This document shows, piece after piece, positions 26,210 through 34,609 of a DNA stretch of 64,000 nt. Position 1 is the first letter of the stretch. Each line of letters begins with the position of its first letter. Below the pieces are notes generated by a model. That model saw only the letters and a list, made by a program, of their open reading frames with translations. It was not told the DNA's origin and made no database searches. Both the position numbers and the translations under genes were made by a program. The stretch spans positions 1 through 64,000 of the forward strand of contig CAYOZN010000018.1 of the NCBI GenBank assembly GCA_964408455.1, written 5' to 3'. Source of the DNA: CAYOZN01 sp964408455 (GTDB lineage: Bacteria > Planctomycetota > Phycisphaerae > UBA1845 > UTPLA1).

Positions 26210-26926
26210 ATGAAGTCCGGCAACAATATACCGGTGCCCGCCGTTCGGCGGCTCAGTTTGTATCTACGTCAACTCGAATCCCTCTGGCGCGCCGATCAGC
26301 GGACGGTCTCCTCGCGGCAGCTCGGCGAGGCACTGAAGCTTACTGACACCCAGATTCGTAAGGATCTCGCCTATTTCGGGCAGTTCGGCCATCCCGGCAT
26401 CGGGTATGACGTGGCGGAGCTGACCGCCAAGATTCGACACATCCTCGGCACCGACCAGACGTGGAACGTCCTTCTGGTGGGGGCGGGGAATCTGGGTTCG
26501 GCGCTGTCCGCTTATCGGGGGTTTGCAAAAAAGGGCTTTCGCCTGGTCGCTGTTTTTGATGCCGATCCGCGAAAGGTCGGCAAGCCGCTGACGGCGAATG
26601 CCGAGCTGGTCGTGCAACCGCTGAGCGAGCTGGCCAGGACGGTCCGGCAGAAGGACGTGCGGCTGGCGATCAACGCGGTGCCTGCGGAAGTGGCCCAGGA
26701 GGTTGCCGATCAACTGGTGGCCGCGGGGATTCGCGGGCTGTTCAACTTCGCCCCGGTGAACCTGAATGTCGCGGGCAACGTCGCGGTCTCGTCGGTCGAT
26801 CTGGCGGTGCAACTGGAGCAGTTGTCGTTTCAGGTGGGGATGAGCCAGGCCATCGAAGAGACCACGCAGGGGACCGGGAACCGGGAGCCCGGAACGGGCC
26901 GGAAACGGGCGGCGGCCCGCAAGTGA
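26210..26926 (+). CDS. rex: Redox-sensing transcriptional repressor Rex
   Basis: 238 residues. N-terminal winged helix (RRLSLYLRQLESLWRADQRT, then SRQLGEALKLTDTQIRKDLA, YFGQFGHPGIGYDV) and a Rossmann domain with the NAD(H) loop VLLVGAGNLGSAL and the VAVFDADPRKVG strand. The C-terminal swap helix (QLEQLSFQVGM) is present. Rex senses the NADH/NAD+ ratio and represses fermentation and respiration genes. The last 20 residues (TTQGTGNREPGTGRK and on) are not family sequence: they are translated from a GGGAACCGG repeat that replaced the normal stop region. A promoter lies 55 bp upstream. No target genes are adjacent. Confidence 0.93.
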   Translation: MKSGNNIPVPAVRRLSLYLRQLESLWRADQRTVSSRQLGEALKLTDTQIRKDLAYFGQFGHPGIGYDVAELTAKIRHILGTDQTWNVLLVGAGNLGSALSAYRGFAKKGFRLVAVFDADPRKVGKPLTANAELVVQPLSELARTVRQKDVRLAINAVPAEVAQEVADQLVAAGIRGLFNFAPVNLNVAGNVAVSSVDLAVQLEQLSFQVGMSQAIEETTQGTGNREPGTGRKRAAARK

Positions 26927-26979
26927 GACATTGAGGCAGCGTGTCGGTCGCTGCCGGCACGGTGGGGCCGCACGCCGCG

Positions 26980-27300
26980 TTGGCACTGCTGATACAGCAG
27001 TGGCACTCTTATTCCAATTCGCACTGCTGATACAGCCACGTGGCATCCGGGCGGCGGCATCCTGCCTGGCACGCTTTCTGGCGTTCTGCACTGCTTGAAG
27101 CAGTGGCACACGGGCGGCATCGTGCCTGGCACGCTTTCTGGTGTTCTGCACTGCTTAAAGCAGTGGCACACGGGCGGCATCCTGCCTGGCGCGCTTTCTG
27201 GTGTTCTGCACTGCTTGAAGCAGTGGCACACGGGCGGCATCGTGCCTGGCACGCTTTCGGGTGTTCTGCATTGCTTGAAGCAGTGGCACACATGACGGCG
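26980..27300. repeat. 60-bp tandem array carrying CACTGCTTGAAGCAGTG palindromes
   Basis: Four exact-length 60-bp units (27061-27300) plus a partial unit and two diverged copies upstream (26980-27060). Each unit contains the palindrome CACTGCTT-G-AAGCAGTG followed by GCACACGGGC. The diverged copies have CACTGCTG-ATA-CAGCAGTG. Units differ by only one to four bases. The array lies between the convergent rex and DUF502 genes. 60 bp is divisible by three and free of stops in several frames, so long frames run through it on both strands, but none matches a protein family. Confidence 0.9.
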
Positions 27301-27321
27301 CCGGGACAGTGGCACCCAGGC

Positions 27322-28113
27322 TCACGGCTCGGTGTCGTGGGGGGGCGGCGGCCGGGGCGGGGCCGGCTCGTCGGGCTGCTCCGACCAGCGCGCGGGTGGA
27401 TCAAACCGGACCGTGGGCGGCGCGGTCGCGCCACCGGACAGGATGATCGAGATGGCCTCGTCGACGGTCCAGTCGGTGTTGGTCAGGTTCTCGACGGGCA
27501 CGACTTCCATGTAGCCGCTGGTGGGATTGGGTGTGGTCGGCAGATAGACGGTGGCCAGCTGCCTGCCGGTATCGGTGTCGGTGATGATGTTGGTGAGAAA
27601 GGCAAGGGCCTTCATGTTCCGATTGGGAAAATCGACGAGCACGACGCGCTGCTTGTCTTCCTTGCCGCCGGAGCTGGACATGGCCTGCACCATCTTGCGC
27701 ATGGCGCCGTACACCTTGTCCACCATCGGGATTCGCTCGAAGAGATGCTCGACGGCCTCGATCATGCGCCGGCCGACGACGTTGGAGCCCAGCCAGCCGA
27801 GCAGGTAGAGCAGCAGGATCGTCATGCCGACGGCCAGCGTGACTTCGTACCAGTCGGGATTGTTGGGATCGATGTTGATGATGGATTTCGCGTCGGCCCC
27901 GGTCGCCCAGACCACGCCGCGCGAGGCCCAGTACACGATCAGCGCGCCGAAAGACAGCAGCACGTAATACACGTAATTGATCAGCACCGCCGTCACGGCC
28001 AGCGGGATGATCAACAGCACGCCGGCAAAGAGTCGACCGCGGAATGAGCGGGGGCCGACGGAGCCACGCGCTCGGGCGCGATCTCTGGGGATGGGCTCGA
28101 TAGGGTTCGTCAT
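27322..28113 (-). CDS. DUF502 family membrane protein
   Basis: 263 residues. Two TM helices (about 28-52 and 90-112) flank a short periplasmic loop. The hallmark DUF502 block follows: GSNVVGRRMIEAVEHLFERI, PMVDKVYGAMRKMVQAM, then VVLVDFPNRNMKALAFLTN and TVYLPTTPNPTSGYMEVVPV. The C-terminal 40 residues are Pro-rich. The family is widespread in Gram-negative bacteria and plants (COV-like), with an unknown role at the inner membrane. The stop codon lies 22 bp from the 60-bp repeat array. ATG 28113 is the natural start, before an Arg-rich cytoplasmic N-terminus. Confidence 0.88.
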   Translation of the reverse strand: MTNPIEPIPRDRARARGSVGPRSFRGRLFAGVLLIIPLAVTAVLINYVYYVLLSFGALIVYWASRGVVWATGADAKSIINIDPNNPDWYEVTLAVGMTILLLYLLGWLGSNVVGRRMIEAVEHLFERIPMVDKVYGAMRKMVQAMSSSGGKEDKQRVVLVDFPNRNMKALAFLTNIITDTDTGRQLATVYLPTTPNPTSGYMEVVPVENLTNTDWTVDEAISIILSGGATAPPTVRFDPPARWSEQPDEPAPPRPPPPHDTEP

Positions 28114-28477
28114 GGGCGGCGATGCCTTCCAGTCAGCGGCAGGGTGTACATTCCAGCAAAGTCATTGTTGCCGCGTACGGTCCACGGGCCAATCGGGGAA
28201 CCCGTGCGGGCGGCCAGGCGTCCTATGTTTGTGCGCGACGCAGGATTCTGCCGCGCGGCTGCACGGTGGCCGCCGGCGCCTGACTAACCGCTGATGCGGA
28301 CGATCGTCTCTATTGGAGAATCGGCCGTCAGGAGCGGGATCGTCAGTGGGAGTCGTTTCGGACGTGGCGGTTCTGGATTGCTGGCCGCAACGGCAGGTCC
28401 TAAAATGCGGTATAATCTACAGTTGGACGGAGAATCCGATTGCGGCTGAGGTTCCGCGGGCCTGAGGAGCCAATCAG
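28114..28477. other. Divergent intergenic region with TATAAT
   Basis: About 360 bp between the divergent DUF502 and coiled-coil genes. A perfect TATAAT at 28411-28416 faces the plus-strand gene, giving a leader of about 60 nt. No good -35 was found and no other element recognised. Confidence 0.5.
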
Positions 28478-30412
28478 ATGGACATTCTCGAACGGCAGGT
28501 ACGACGCGCCCAGTACCGGCTCTGGCTGAATCGCTGGCTGGGCCAGTTTGGCTGGATGCTGTCCTTTGCGGCCATGGCGTGGATCGTGCTGTGGATCGCG
28601 GTTCGCGTGCTGGCCCTGCAATGGCCGATGGGCATCATCGCCCTGGCCGGGCTGGCTGCCGCCTTCGTGGGTTCGCTGGTCTGGCTGCTGCTGACGCGCG
28701 ACGACGCCCTTGCCGCCGCGGCCGAGCTCGACAAGGCCGCCGGCCTGCGCGAGCGCGTCTCGACGTGCATCGCGGTCGGCCGGCCGGACGATCCGTTTGC
28801 GGCCGCGGTCGTGGCCGATGCGGCCCGGGCGGTGACCGGTCTGACGCCGCGCCGTTTTCTGCCGCTGCGATGGCCCGGCTCGATGTCGCTGAGCGGTCTG
28901 GTGCTTGTCGTCGCGCTGCTTTCCCTGCTGCTGCCGGAGTTTGACCTGTTCAAGGACAAGGACGAGAAGTCTTCCGAGGCGCGGGCGGCGCTGGCCAGCC
29001 GTGCGAGTGCCATCACCAAGCCACTCGCGACGATCGATCAGATCGCGCGGGAGACGGGCGTCGAGGCCGGCAATGAGGAAGAGAAGACCAACGCGCCCAA
29101 GGACCTTCGCGCGGACGATCCCGACTTCAAGCGCCGCGAGGGGCTGAAGAAGCTGATGCGAGCGCAGGATGCGCTGGAAAAGAAGGTCAACGAAGAGCGC
29201 TTCCAGGCCTTGCGCGAAGCGAAGAAGCGCCTGCGCCACGTCGGCGAGGAGACCGATCCGAAGAGCGAACTGGCCGAGCTGATCGATAACCTGTCGGCGG
29301 GCGATTTCGACAAGGCGCAGGAGTCGGTCAAGAAGGTGCAGGAAGAGCTGGCCAAGCGGGCCCGCGAGGGCAAGGTCGATGCCGAGCAGATGAAGAAAAT
29401 GCAGGAGCAGATGCAGAAGCTGGCCGAGCAGATCAAGCAGGCCAGCCAGACGCAGGACCAGCAGCAACAGCAGCAGATGCAGCGCCAGCTCGAGAATGCC
29501 GGCATGACCGCCGAAGATGCGAAGCGGGTGCTGGAGACGCTGGCCAAGAAGGACCCCAAGCAGCTCGAAAAGCTGGCGAAGGAAATGGCCGAGCGCCTCA
29601 AGCAGAGCGGCATGACCGAAGAGAAGATGAAGGAGATGCTGGAGAAGCTCCAGCAGCAGCAGAAGGCCCAGCAGAAGGCATCGCAGCAGTGCAACAAGAT
29701 GGGCGAAAAGATGGGCCAGTGCGCCAAGGCCATGAAAGACGGCGACATGCAGCAGGCCATGCAGGAACTGGGCGAGGCCGGCGAGCAGCTCAGCGAGATG
29801 GAACAGCTCGAGCAGGCGCTCAACGACTTGGAGAACAAGCTGTCCGAGCTTGACCAGGCCGGTCAGGACCTGGAGGACTTCGATCCCAGCCAGGACGATC
29901 TGAAGTGCGATCAGTGCGATGGGAGCGGCTTCCGTGCCGATGGCGCGCCGTGTCCGAAGTGCAATCCGAACAATCAGAACGGCCAGGGCGGGCGCGGCCG
30001 TGGGGCGGGCCCACGCGATCGGGATGACAACGTCGAAACCGCCACGAAGAATGAGAAGGCAAGAACCAAACAGGGTCGCGGCGGCAGCATCGTCGGCCAG
30101 CAGTTCGTCAAGGGCCAGCAGCTCAAGGGCGAGAGCAACGCCGATTTCGAGGAGGCCATCAGCGCCGCCGAGATCGAGGCGACCGACGCGGTCAATCGCG
30201 ATCGCATCCCGCGGAAGTACCGCGGCAGCGTGAAGCGGTTCTTCGATCGCATCAGCGATGAATATCCCGATGCCGGCGAGCGAAAGTCGGCGGACGGCGA
30301 CGCCAAAACGCCTGCGGGCGGATCGGGTGACGCCGACAAGGACTCCGGCAGCGGCGAAAAGCCCGCCTCCGAAGGTGACAAGAAGCCGGCACCGGGTGGA
30401 GACGACGAGTGA
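28478..30412 (+). CDS. Membrane coiled-coil protein with DnaJ-type zinc motif
   Basis: 644 residues. Two N-terminal TM helices (about 25-70) and a third near 140-155, then a long Gln/Lys/Glu-rich coiled coil (about 220-460, for example QMKKMQEQMQKLAEQIKQAS). It ends with a CxxCxGxG-type zinc element, CDQCDGSGFRADGAPCPKC (about 477-495), and an acidic/Gly-rich tail. One zinc site made of two CxxC pairs is half of a DnaJ zinc finger. I know of no family name; similar proteins occur near MoxR/VWA operons in planctomycetes (recollection). It overlaps the binding protein gene by a GTGA. Function unknown; perhaps an envelope scaffold. Confidence 0.75.
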   Translation: MDILERQVRRAQYRLWLNRWLGQFGWMLSFAAMAWIVLWIAVRVLALQWPMGIIALAGLAAAFVGSLVWLLLTRDDALAAAAELDKAAGLRERVSTCIAVGRPDDPFAAAVVADAARAVTGLTPRRFLPLRWPGSMSLSGLVLVVALLSLLLPEFDLFKDKDEKSSEARAALASRASAITKPLATIDQIARETGVEAGNEEEKTNAPKDLRADDPDFKRREGLKKLMRAQDALEKKVNEERFQALREAKKRLRHVGEETDPKSELAELIDNLSAGDFDKAQESVKKVQEELAKRAREGKVDAEQMKKMQEQMQKLAEQIKQASQTQDQQQQQQMQRQLENAGMTAEDAKRVLETLAKKDPKQLEKLAKEMAERLKQSGMTEEKMKEMLEKLQQQQKAQQKASQQCNKMGEKMGQCAKAMKDGDMQQAMQELGEAGEQLSEMEQLEQALNDLENKLSELDQAGQDLEDFDPSQDDLKCDQCDGSGFRADGAPCPKCNPNNQNGQGGRGRGAGPRDRDDNVETATKNEKARTKQGRGGSIVGQQFVKGQQLKGESNADFEEAISAAEIEATDAVNRDRIPRKYRGSVKRFFDRISDEYPDAGERKSADGDAKTPAGGSGDADKDSGSGEKPASEGDKKPAPGGDDE

Positions 30413-31617
30413 TCGCCGGCCGCGCGAGACAGGGCGCTGTGGCACCGGTTTGCAACCGGTGCGCGCGCACGCCGGTCCGCTGTGCCTCGTTTGCTTTGAG
30501 CCTGTCGCTCAGCCTTGTCCCGCTCCTGGCCTTTGCTGATGACAATTCGGCGCCTGCACCGAAGGGCACGGTCGTCGTCTATTGTGCCGTCGACCGCGAC
30601 TTTGCCGAGCCGCTGCTGCGCGACTTTGCGAAGAAGAGCGGCCTCGACATTCGCCCCGTCTTCGACACCGAGGCCGGCAAGACCACCGGCCTCGCCAACA
30701 AGCTGCTCGCCGAGCGCGACAATCCGCGGGCCGATGTGTGGTGGTCGGGCGAACTGTTCGTGACGATCGATCTCGCGCGGAAGGGCGTCTTCGCACCGTA
30801 CAAGCCGCCGACGGCCGCCGACATTCCGGCGGAATATCGCGATCCGGAGGGCCTTTGGACCGCCTATGGCCTGCGCGGCCGCGTCATTGCTTACGATCCG
30901 AAGCGGACGAAGCGGGAGGACCTGCCGCGCTCCTGGGCTGCCCTGACGGACGCGAAATACAAAGGGAAATTCGCGCTGGCCGATCCGCGCTTCGGCACCA
31001 CGCGCGGTCACATGGCCGTGCTTTATTCGCTGTGGGGCAAGGATGGGCTGACGTGGTTTTTCGAAAAACTTCGCGAGAATGACTATCGCCGAGCCAACGG
31101 CAATGCGCATGCGCTGCTGCTGCTCAAGCAGGGCATCGTGGACTTCGCGGCGACGGATACCGACGACGTCATCGTGGCCAAGCGTCGCGGCGACTCGATC
31201 GATATGATTTTCCCGGAAATTCAAGGTCCGGCCATCTATCGGGATCCTTCAGGAGAGTTTCGCTCTGGCGAGCAATGCCTATGGATGCCAGGCACGCTCT
31301 GGATTCCCTCCAGCGTCGCGCTCGTCAAAGGCGCTCGAAATCTCCCCGCCGCCCAAGCCGTCATTGACCATCTCGCCTCCAGGGACATCGAGAAGGCACT
31401 TGCCTTGAGCGATTCACAGAACGTCCCGGTTCGCGCCGACCTTCGCCGCGAAGTGCTGGAGAAAAATCCCGACTGGCTGCTCGGCCGCATGGCCGAAGTT
31501 GCCAAGGCAAATCCGTCCGCGCCGCCCGTTCCCGCCGAGGCACGGATCGACTATCGCGCTGCCGGCGAACTGCTTGAAAAAAGCGACAAGCTCGTCACCG
31601 GCGTCCTCCTCCGCTGA
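30409..31617 (+). CDS. ABC transporter substrate-binding protein, iron(III) type
   Basis: 402 residues. The mature part begins near residue 45 after a hydrophobic stretch (FALSLSLSLVPLLAFADD) and matches the FbpA/AfuA class of class II binding proteins: GTVVVYCAVDRDFAEPLLRD, then ADVWWSGELF, TAYGLRGRVIAYDP and ALADPRFGTTRGHM. Such proteins bind ferric iron or related ligands in the periplasm. The GTG start at 30409 overlaps the previous gene's stop. Oddity: before the signal peptide, codons 12-18 are formed by a palindrome (30442-30462), giving an unusually long, cysteine-containing N-terminal extension. The coupled permease follows; no ATPase gene is adjacent. Confidence 0.8.
   Translation: MIAGRARQGAVAPVCNRCARTPVRCASFALSLSLSLVPLLAFADDNSAPAPKGTVVVYCAVDRDFAEPLLRDFAKKSGLDIRPVFDTEAGKTTGLANKLLAERDNPRADVWWSGELFVTIDLARKGVFAPYKPPTAADIPAEYRDPEGLWTAYGLRGRVIAYDPKRTKREDLPRSWAALTDAKYKGKFALADPRFGTTRGHMAVLYSLWGKDGLTWFFEKLRENDYRRANGNAHALLLLKQGIVDFAATDTDDVIVAKRRGDSIDMIFPEIQGPAIYRDPSGEFRSGEQCLWMPGTLWIPSSVALVKGARNLPAAQAVIDHLASRDIEKALALSDSQNVPVRADLRREVLEKNPDWLLGRMAEVAKANPSAPPVPAEARIDYRAAGELLEKSDKLVTGVLLR
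30442..30462. repeat. Palindrome inside the binding-protein gene
   Basis: GCACCGGTT-TGC-AACCGGTGC, a perfect 9-bp stem preceded by GTG. The same design is at 52174-52192 and 10950-10968. Here it codes for part of the N-terminal extension. Confidence 0.8.
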
Positions 31618-33305
31618 TGCCCGCCGCCGTCCTATGGCTGATGCGCTGGCTCGGCCGCTTTCTGCTGGCCGCAAGCAGCGGCATCGTCCTCGCCGTCATC
31701 GCATGGCAGCTTGTCCGGGGCGGCTTCGACGCCGGTGCCCTGCGCACGACACCGCGCGACCTGCTGGTCTTCCGCAACTCGTGCATCCTCGCCGCCGCCG
31801 CCGTCCTCGGCGCGCACCTGCTGGCCATGCCCGTCATTCTGGTTCTTGCCCGCCTGCCCTCCGCAGGACGAGACAGTGCGACATCCGGCAGCCCTGCGCG
31901 CGGCGTCATCACCGGCCTGTCGATCATCCCGCTCATCTGCATGCCGAGCATCTACGCCTACGCGTGGCTGCTCATCGCTCCCTCAGGTGTGCCACTGCTC
32001 CAGGCAGTGCCTCGCGCACCATTGCTTGAAGCAGTGGCACACGGGCAGATGTTCCATGCCGCCTGGGTCCTCGCCCTGTGGCTGTGGCCCATTCCCGCCC
32101 TGGTGCTGTCGGCCGCCTTCCGCCACGTGGGCCAGGGTGCCTATCGAATGGCACTACTCGACACCACGCCGACGCTTGCCTTTTTCCGCGGGGCGTGGCC
32201 GTCGATGCGGCCGGCGCTCTATGCCACCGCGGCCGCCGTGGCCATTCTCGCCCTGACCGACAGCACCGTGCCGCCGCTGGTGCTCACGCCCGATGTCTGG
32301 TCGGTCGAGATGAACGCGAAGGCCGCCGTCGCCGCGTCGATGCCGCATGCCTCGGCGCGGCTGTTGCTCGAGTCGTGGCCCATGCTGGTCTTGCTGATTG
32401 CGCTGGCGGCCCTCGCCTTTCCCGGCATTCGCCAGATGCTGTGCTGGGGGGACATGCCCGACGTCAACGCCGGTCGCGCGGCGGGCAGCCCGACAGGGCT
32501 CCGCGCCGTGATGTGCGGCGGCTATGTCGCGATCCTGGCGCTGTCTCCGCTTGCTGTCTTCGCCGTGACACTGGGCGGGGGGCGATACGACGTGGCCGAG
32601 TCGTTTCACCGGGCCGGGGATGAGCTTCGCCAGGCGGCGCCTGCCACGCTCACCACTGCGCTTGCCGCCGGGCTGGCTGCCGTCTGCATGGCGGCCGCCG
32701 TTCTCACGCCGCCGGGCATGAGCCGGCCTGCACGCTGGCTGGCGAGCGCGATGGTCGCGATCGCGTTCGTCGGGGCCGTCCTGCCGCCGGCCCTTTCGGC
32801 GACGGCGCTGATTGCGTTCTTCTCCAGCGAAACCGTCAGCCCGCGCGAGTTGTGGAACATCTACGACAACTCGCCGGCCGTCTGGATCGCCGGGCTGCTC
32901 GTTCGATTCTCGTTCATTCCGATCGGTCTCGCGCTGCTGCTCGGGCGACGCACGCCGGCGGCCCTGGTCGATCATGCCGCGATGGAGACAAACAGCCCCG
33001 CGCAGATCGTCGCTGCCGCGAGCTGGCCGCTGTTTCGCAGGGCGGTGTATGCCGCCGGGCTGCTGGTCGCCTGCCTTTCGCTGTCGGAGGTGCAGATCTC
33101 GACGCTGCTCCAGCCGCCGCAGTGGGGGGGCGGCAGCCTCGCCGTCGTGGTCGATTCGCAGATGCACTATGGCCGGCACAACCGGACGGTGGCGATGGCG
33201 ATCTTGATGATGGGGCCGGCGTTGTTGGCCGCGATGATTCTGCCATGGGCGCTGCACGGCGCGGGGCGGGTGCTGCGGAAGCGCGCGTCAACCGTTCAGG
33301 GCTGA
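31617..33305 (+). CDS. ABC transporter permease, iron(III)/thiamine type
   Basis: 562 residues with about 12 TM helices in two halves, the layout of FbpB/ThiP fused permeases. EAA-like loops are seen (YRMALLDTTPTLAFFRGAWP in the first half; a weaker QIVAAASWPLFRRAVY in the second). It starts in a TGATG overlap with the binding protein gene, so the two are translated together. Between helices of the first half, residues about 124-142 (VPLLQAVPRAPLLEAVAHG) come from a palindromic repeat related to the 60-bp array at 27 kb, inserted in frame. No ATP-binding gene lies next to it; either an ATPase elsewhere is shared or the operon has lost it. Confidence 0.8.
   Translation: MPAAVLWLMRWLGRFLLAASSGIVLAVIAWQLVRGGFDAGALRTTPRDLLVFRNSCILAAAAVLGAHLLAMPVILVLARLPSAGRDSATSGSPARGVITGLSIIPLICMPSIYAYAWLLIAPSGVPLLQAVPRAPLLEAVAHGQMFHAAWVLALWLWPIPALVLSAAFRHVGQGAYRMALLDTTPTLAFFRGAWPSMRPALYATAAAVAILALTDSTVPPLVLTPDVWSVEMNAKAAVAASMPHASARLLLESWPMLVLLIALAALAFPGIRQMLCWGDMPDVNAGRAAGSPTGLRAVMCGGYVAILALSPLAVFAVTLGGGRYDVAESFHRAGDELRQAAPATLTTALAAGLAAVCMAAAVLTPPGMSRPARWLASAMVAIAFVGAVLPPALSATALIAFFSSETVSPRELWNIYDNSPAVWIAGLLVRFSFIPIGLALLLGRRTPAALVDHAAMETNSPAQIVAAASWPLFRRAVYAAGLLVACLSLSEVQISTLLQPPQWGGGSLAVVVDSQMHYGRHNRTVAMAILMMGPALLAAMILPWALHGAGRVLRKRASTVQG
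31987..32042. repeat. Palindromic repeat inserted in frame in the permease gene
   Basis: Outer arms GTGTGCCACTGCT (31987-31999) and AGCAGTGGCACAC (32030-32042) form a perfect 13-bp inverted repeat. 22 consecutive bases (32021-32042) equal those in the last unit of the 60-bp array at about 27270-27291. The frame of the permease is kept. Confidence 0.85.
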
Positions 33306-33311
33306 TGCTCG

Positions 33312-33317
33312 TATAAT
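33312..33317 (+). promoter_or_regulatory. -10 box TATAAT upstream of the NHL lipoprotein gene
   Basis: Perfect TATAAT just after the permease stop codon, about 165 bp before the next gene. Confidence 0.4.
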
Positions 33318-33423
33318 CGTCGGGTTAGCGGGGCTGTTTGGGCTGGCGCGTAGGACCTTGCCAAAGGAGCGCGAGCCGGATCGTGACGTGAGTGTGTGTG
33401 CGGCACCGTGCCCAATTACGCGA

Positions 33424-33444
33424 GCCGGACCGTGTCGGTCCGGC
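33424..33444. repeat. Perfect 9-bp hairpin in intergenic DNA
   Basis: GCCGGACCG-TGT-CGGTCCGGC. The sequence GCGAGCCGGA-CGTG occurs twice (about 33371 and 33420), so it is part of a short direct repeat as well. Same architecture (9-bp stem, 3-nt loop) as the palindromes at 30442 and 51217. Confidence 0.65.
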
Positions 33445-33483
33445 GCCCATACGGACGGAGCGTGAATTGATCCCGCGAAGGCC

Positions 33484-34491
33484 ATGAAATCGGAAACGCA
33501 CAACGACTCAGTTACAGGAGACGCCGCCCGAGCGGGAGCGGGAGCCGTACCGTTTCGCCGCCGCGCCGGTCGTAACACGTTTCGCGCGGTGTTCATTGGT
33601 GTGCTGGCCATCGCGGCCCTTACCGGGTGCCAGAAGAAAGGCACCGGCGCCGATGCCGTCGAGCTGATCGTCGGCAGGCCGGGACTGGCCCCCGGCGAAT
33701 TCAACTATCCGCGCGCCATCGCCGCCTCGCCGGTCGATGGCCGCGTGTTCGTCTGCGACAAGACCGCCCGCGTTCAGCGCTTCGGACCCGACGGCAGGTT
33801 CGAAACCGGCTGGCGCATGCCCGACTATCAGAGCGGCATGCCGACCGGCCTCTACGTCGACCGCGAAAATCGCGTGTGGGTGCCCGATACGCACTATGCC
33901 CGCGTCATCTGTTACGATCGCGACGGTAACGAGCAGTTCCGCTTCGGTTCGCACGGCGAGGGGCCGGGGCAGTTCATCTTTCCCACGTGCGTGCTGGTCG
34001 ATGCCGACGGCTTCATCTATGTCGGTGAATATGGCGGAAACGATCGCATCAGCAAGTTCGGCCCGGATCGGCAGTATCTGTTCAGCTTTGCCGACAAGTC
34101 ATCCGGCGAAGGCTGGACCGATCGCCCGACCGAAATCCTGGTCGATGGCGACAACGTGCTCTGGGTCGCAGATTCGTGCAATCATCGCATCTGCCGCTAC
34201 ACGCGCGACGGCAAGTTTCTTTCGGCCATCGCGCTGGAGGCCGGAAGCGAGACGGAATTGAGCTATCCCTACGGCATGGCCTTCGAGAAAAATGGCAATT
34301 TGCTGGTGGTGGAGCGCGGCCGCAATCGCCTGCTTCGGCTGGACGCGCGGGGCAATCCCCTCGGCACCTGGGGCAGCGCCGGCCGCCAGCCGGGGCAATT
34401 GCTGCAACCGTGGGGCGTTGCGGTCGCGCCGGACGGCCGGATCTGGTGCCTGGACTCATGGAATAATCGGGTGCAGGTGATAGACTGGTAG
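33484..34491 (+). CDS. NHL-repeat lipoprotein
   Basis: 335 residues. An N-terminal hydrophobic segment ends in a lipobox AIAALTGC (Cys at about 48), so the protein is probably lipid-anchored. The rest is a six-bladed NHL beta-propeller: repeats such as GEFNYPRAIAASPVDGRVFV, GQFIFPTCVLVDADGFIYVG and GQLLQPWGVAVAPDGRIWCL, each with the G-Q/E-F-x-P and D-G/N-x-I/V-W/Y pattern. Such propellers bind proteins or ligands. The leader before the lipoprotein signal is long (about 30 residues), so ATG 33484 may be upstream of the true start. It lies between an ABC operon and the VWA gene. Confidence 0.8.
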   Translation: MKSETHNDSVTGDAARAGAGAVPFRRRAGRNTFRAVFIGVLAIAALTGCQKKGTGADAVELIVGRPGLAPGEFNYPRAIAASPVDGRVFVCDKTARVQRFGPDGRFETGWRMPDYQSGMPTGLYVDRENRVWVPDTHYARVICYDRDGNEQFRFGSHGEGPGQFIFPTCVLVDADGFIYVGEYGGNDRISKFGPDRQYLFSFADKSSGEGWTDRPTEILVDGDNVLWVADSCNHRICRYTRDGKFLSAIALEAGSETELSYPYGMAFEKNGNLLVVERGRNRLLRLDARGNPLGTWGSAGRQPGQLLQPWGVAVAPDGRIWCLDSWNNRVQVIDW

Positions 34492-34500
34492 GGCAGTGAA

Positions 34501-34584
34501 CCGCAGATTGCGCAGATTTCACAGATTGGGTTACCCATTCAATCATGACTAAGCCCAATCTGCGTCAATCTGGGAAATCTGCGG
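34501..34584. repeat. Large imperfect inverted repeat built from CAGATT units
   Basis: Left arm 34501-34530 and right arm 34553-34584 each hold three spaced CAGATT (or AATCTG) motifs and are near-complementary, giving a hairpin of about 30 bp with a 22-nt loop. It lies between the NHL and VWA genes, ending 25 bp before the VWA start. AT content is higher than in the flanks. Confidence 0.7.
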
Positions 34585-34609
34585 ATAGATTTGTGGCCGG
34601 AGCGATGTA

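Noticed and set aside
26980..27300. CRISPR array
   Set aside because: The 60-bp units are tandem and almost identical throughout; there are no unique spacers, and no cas genes are near.
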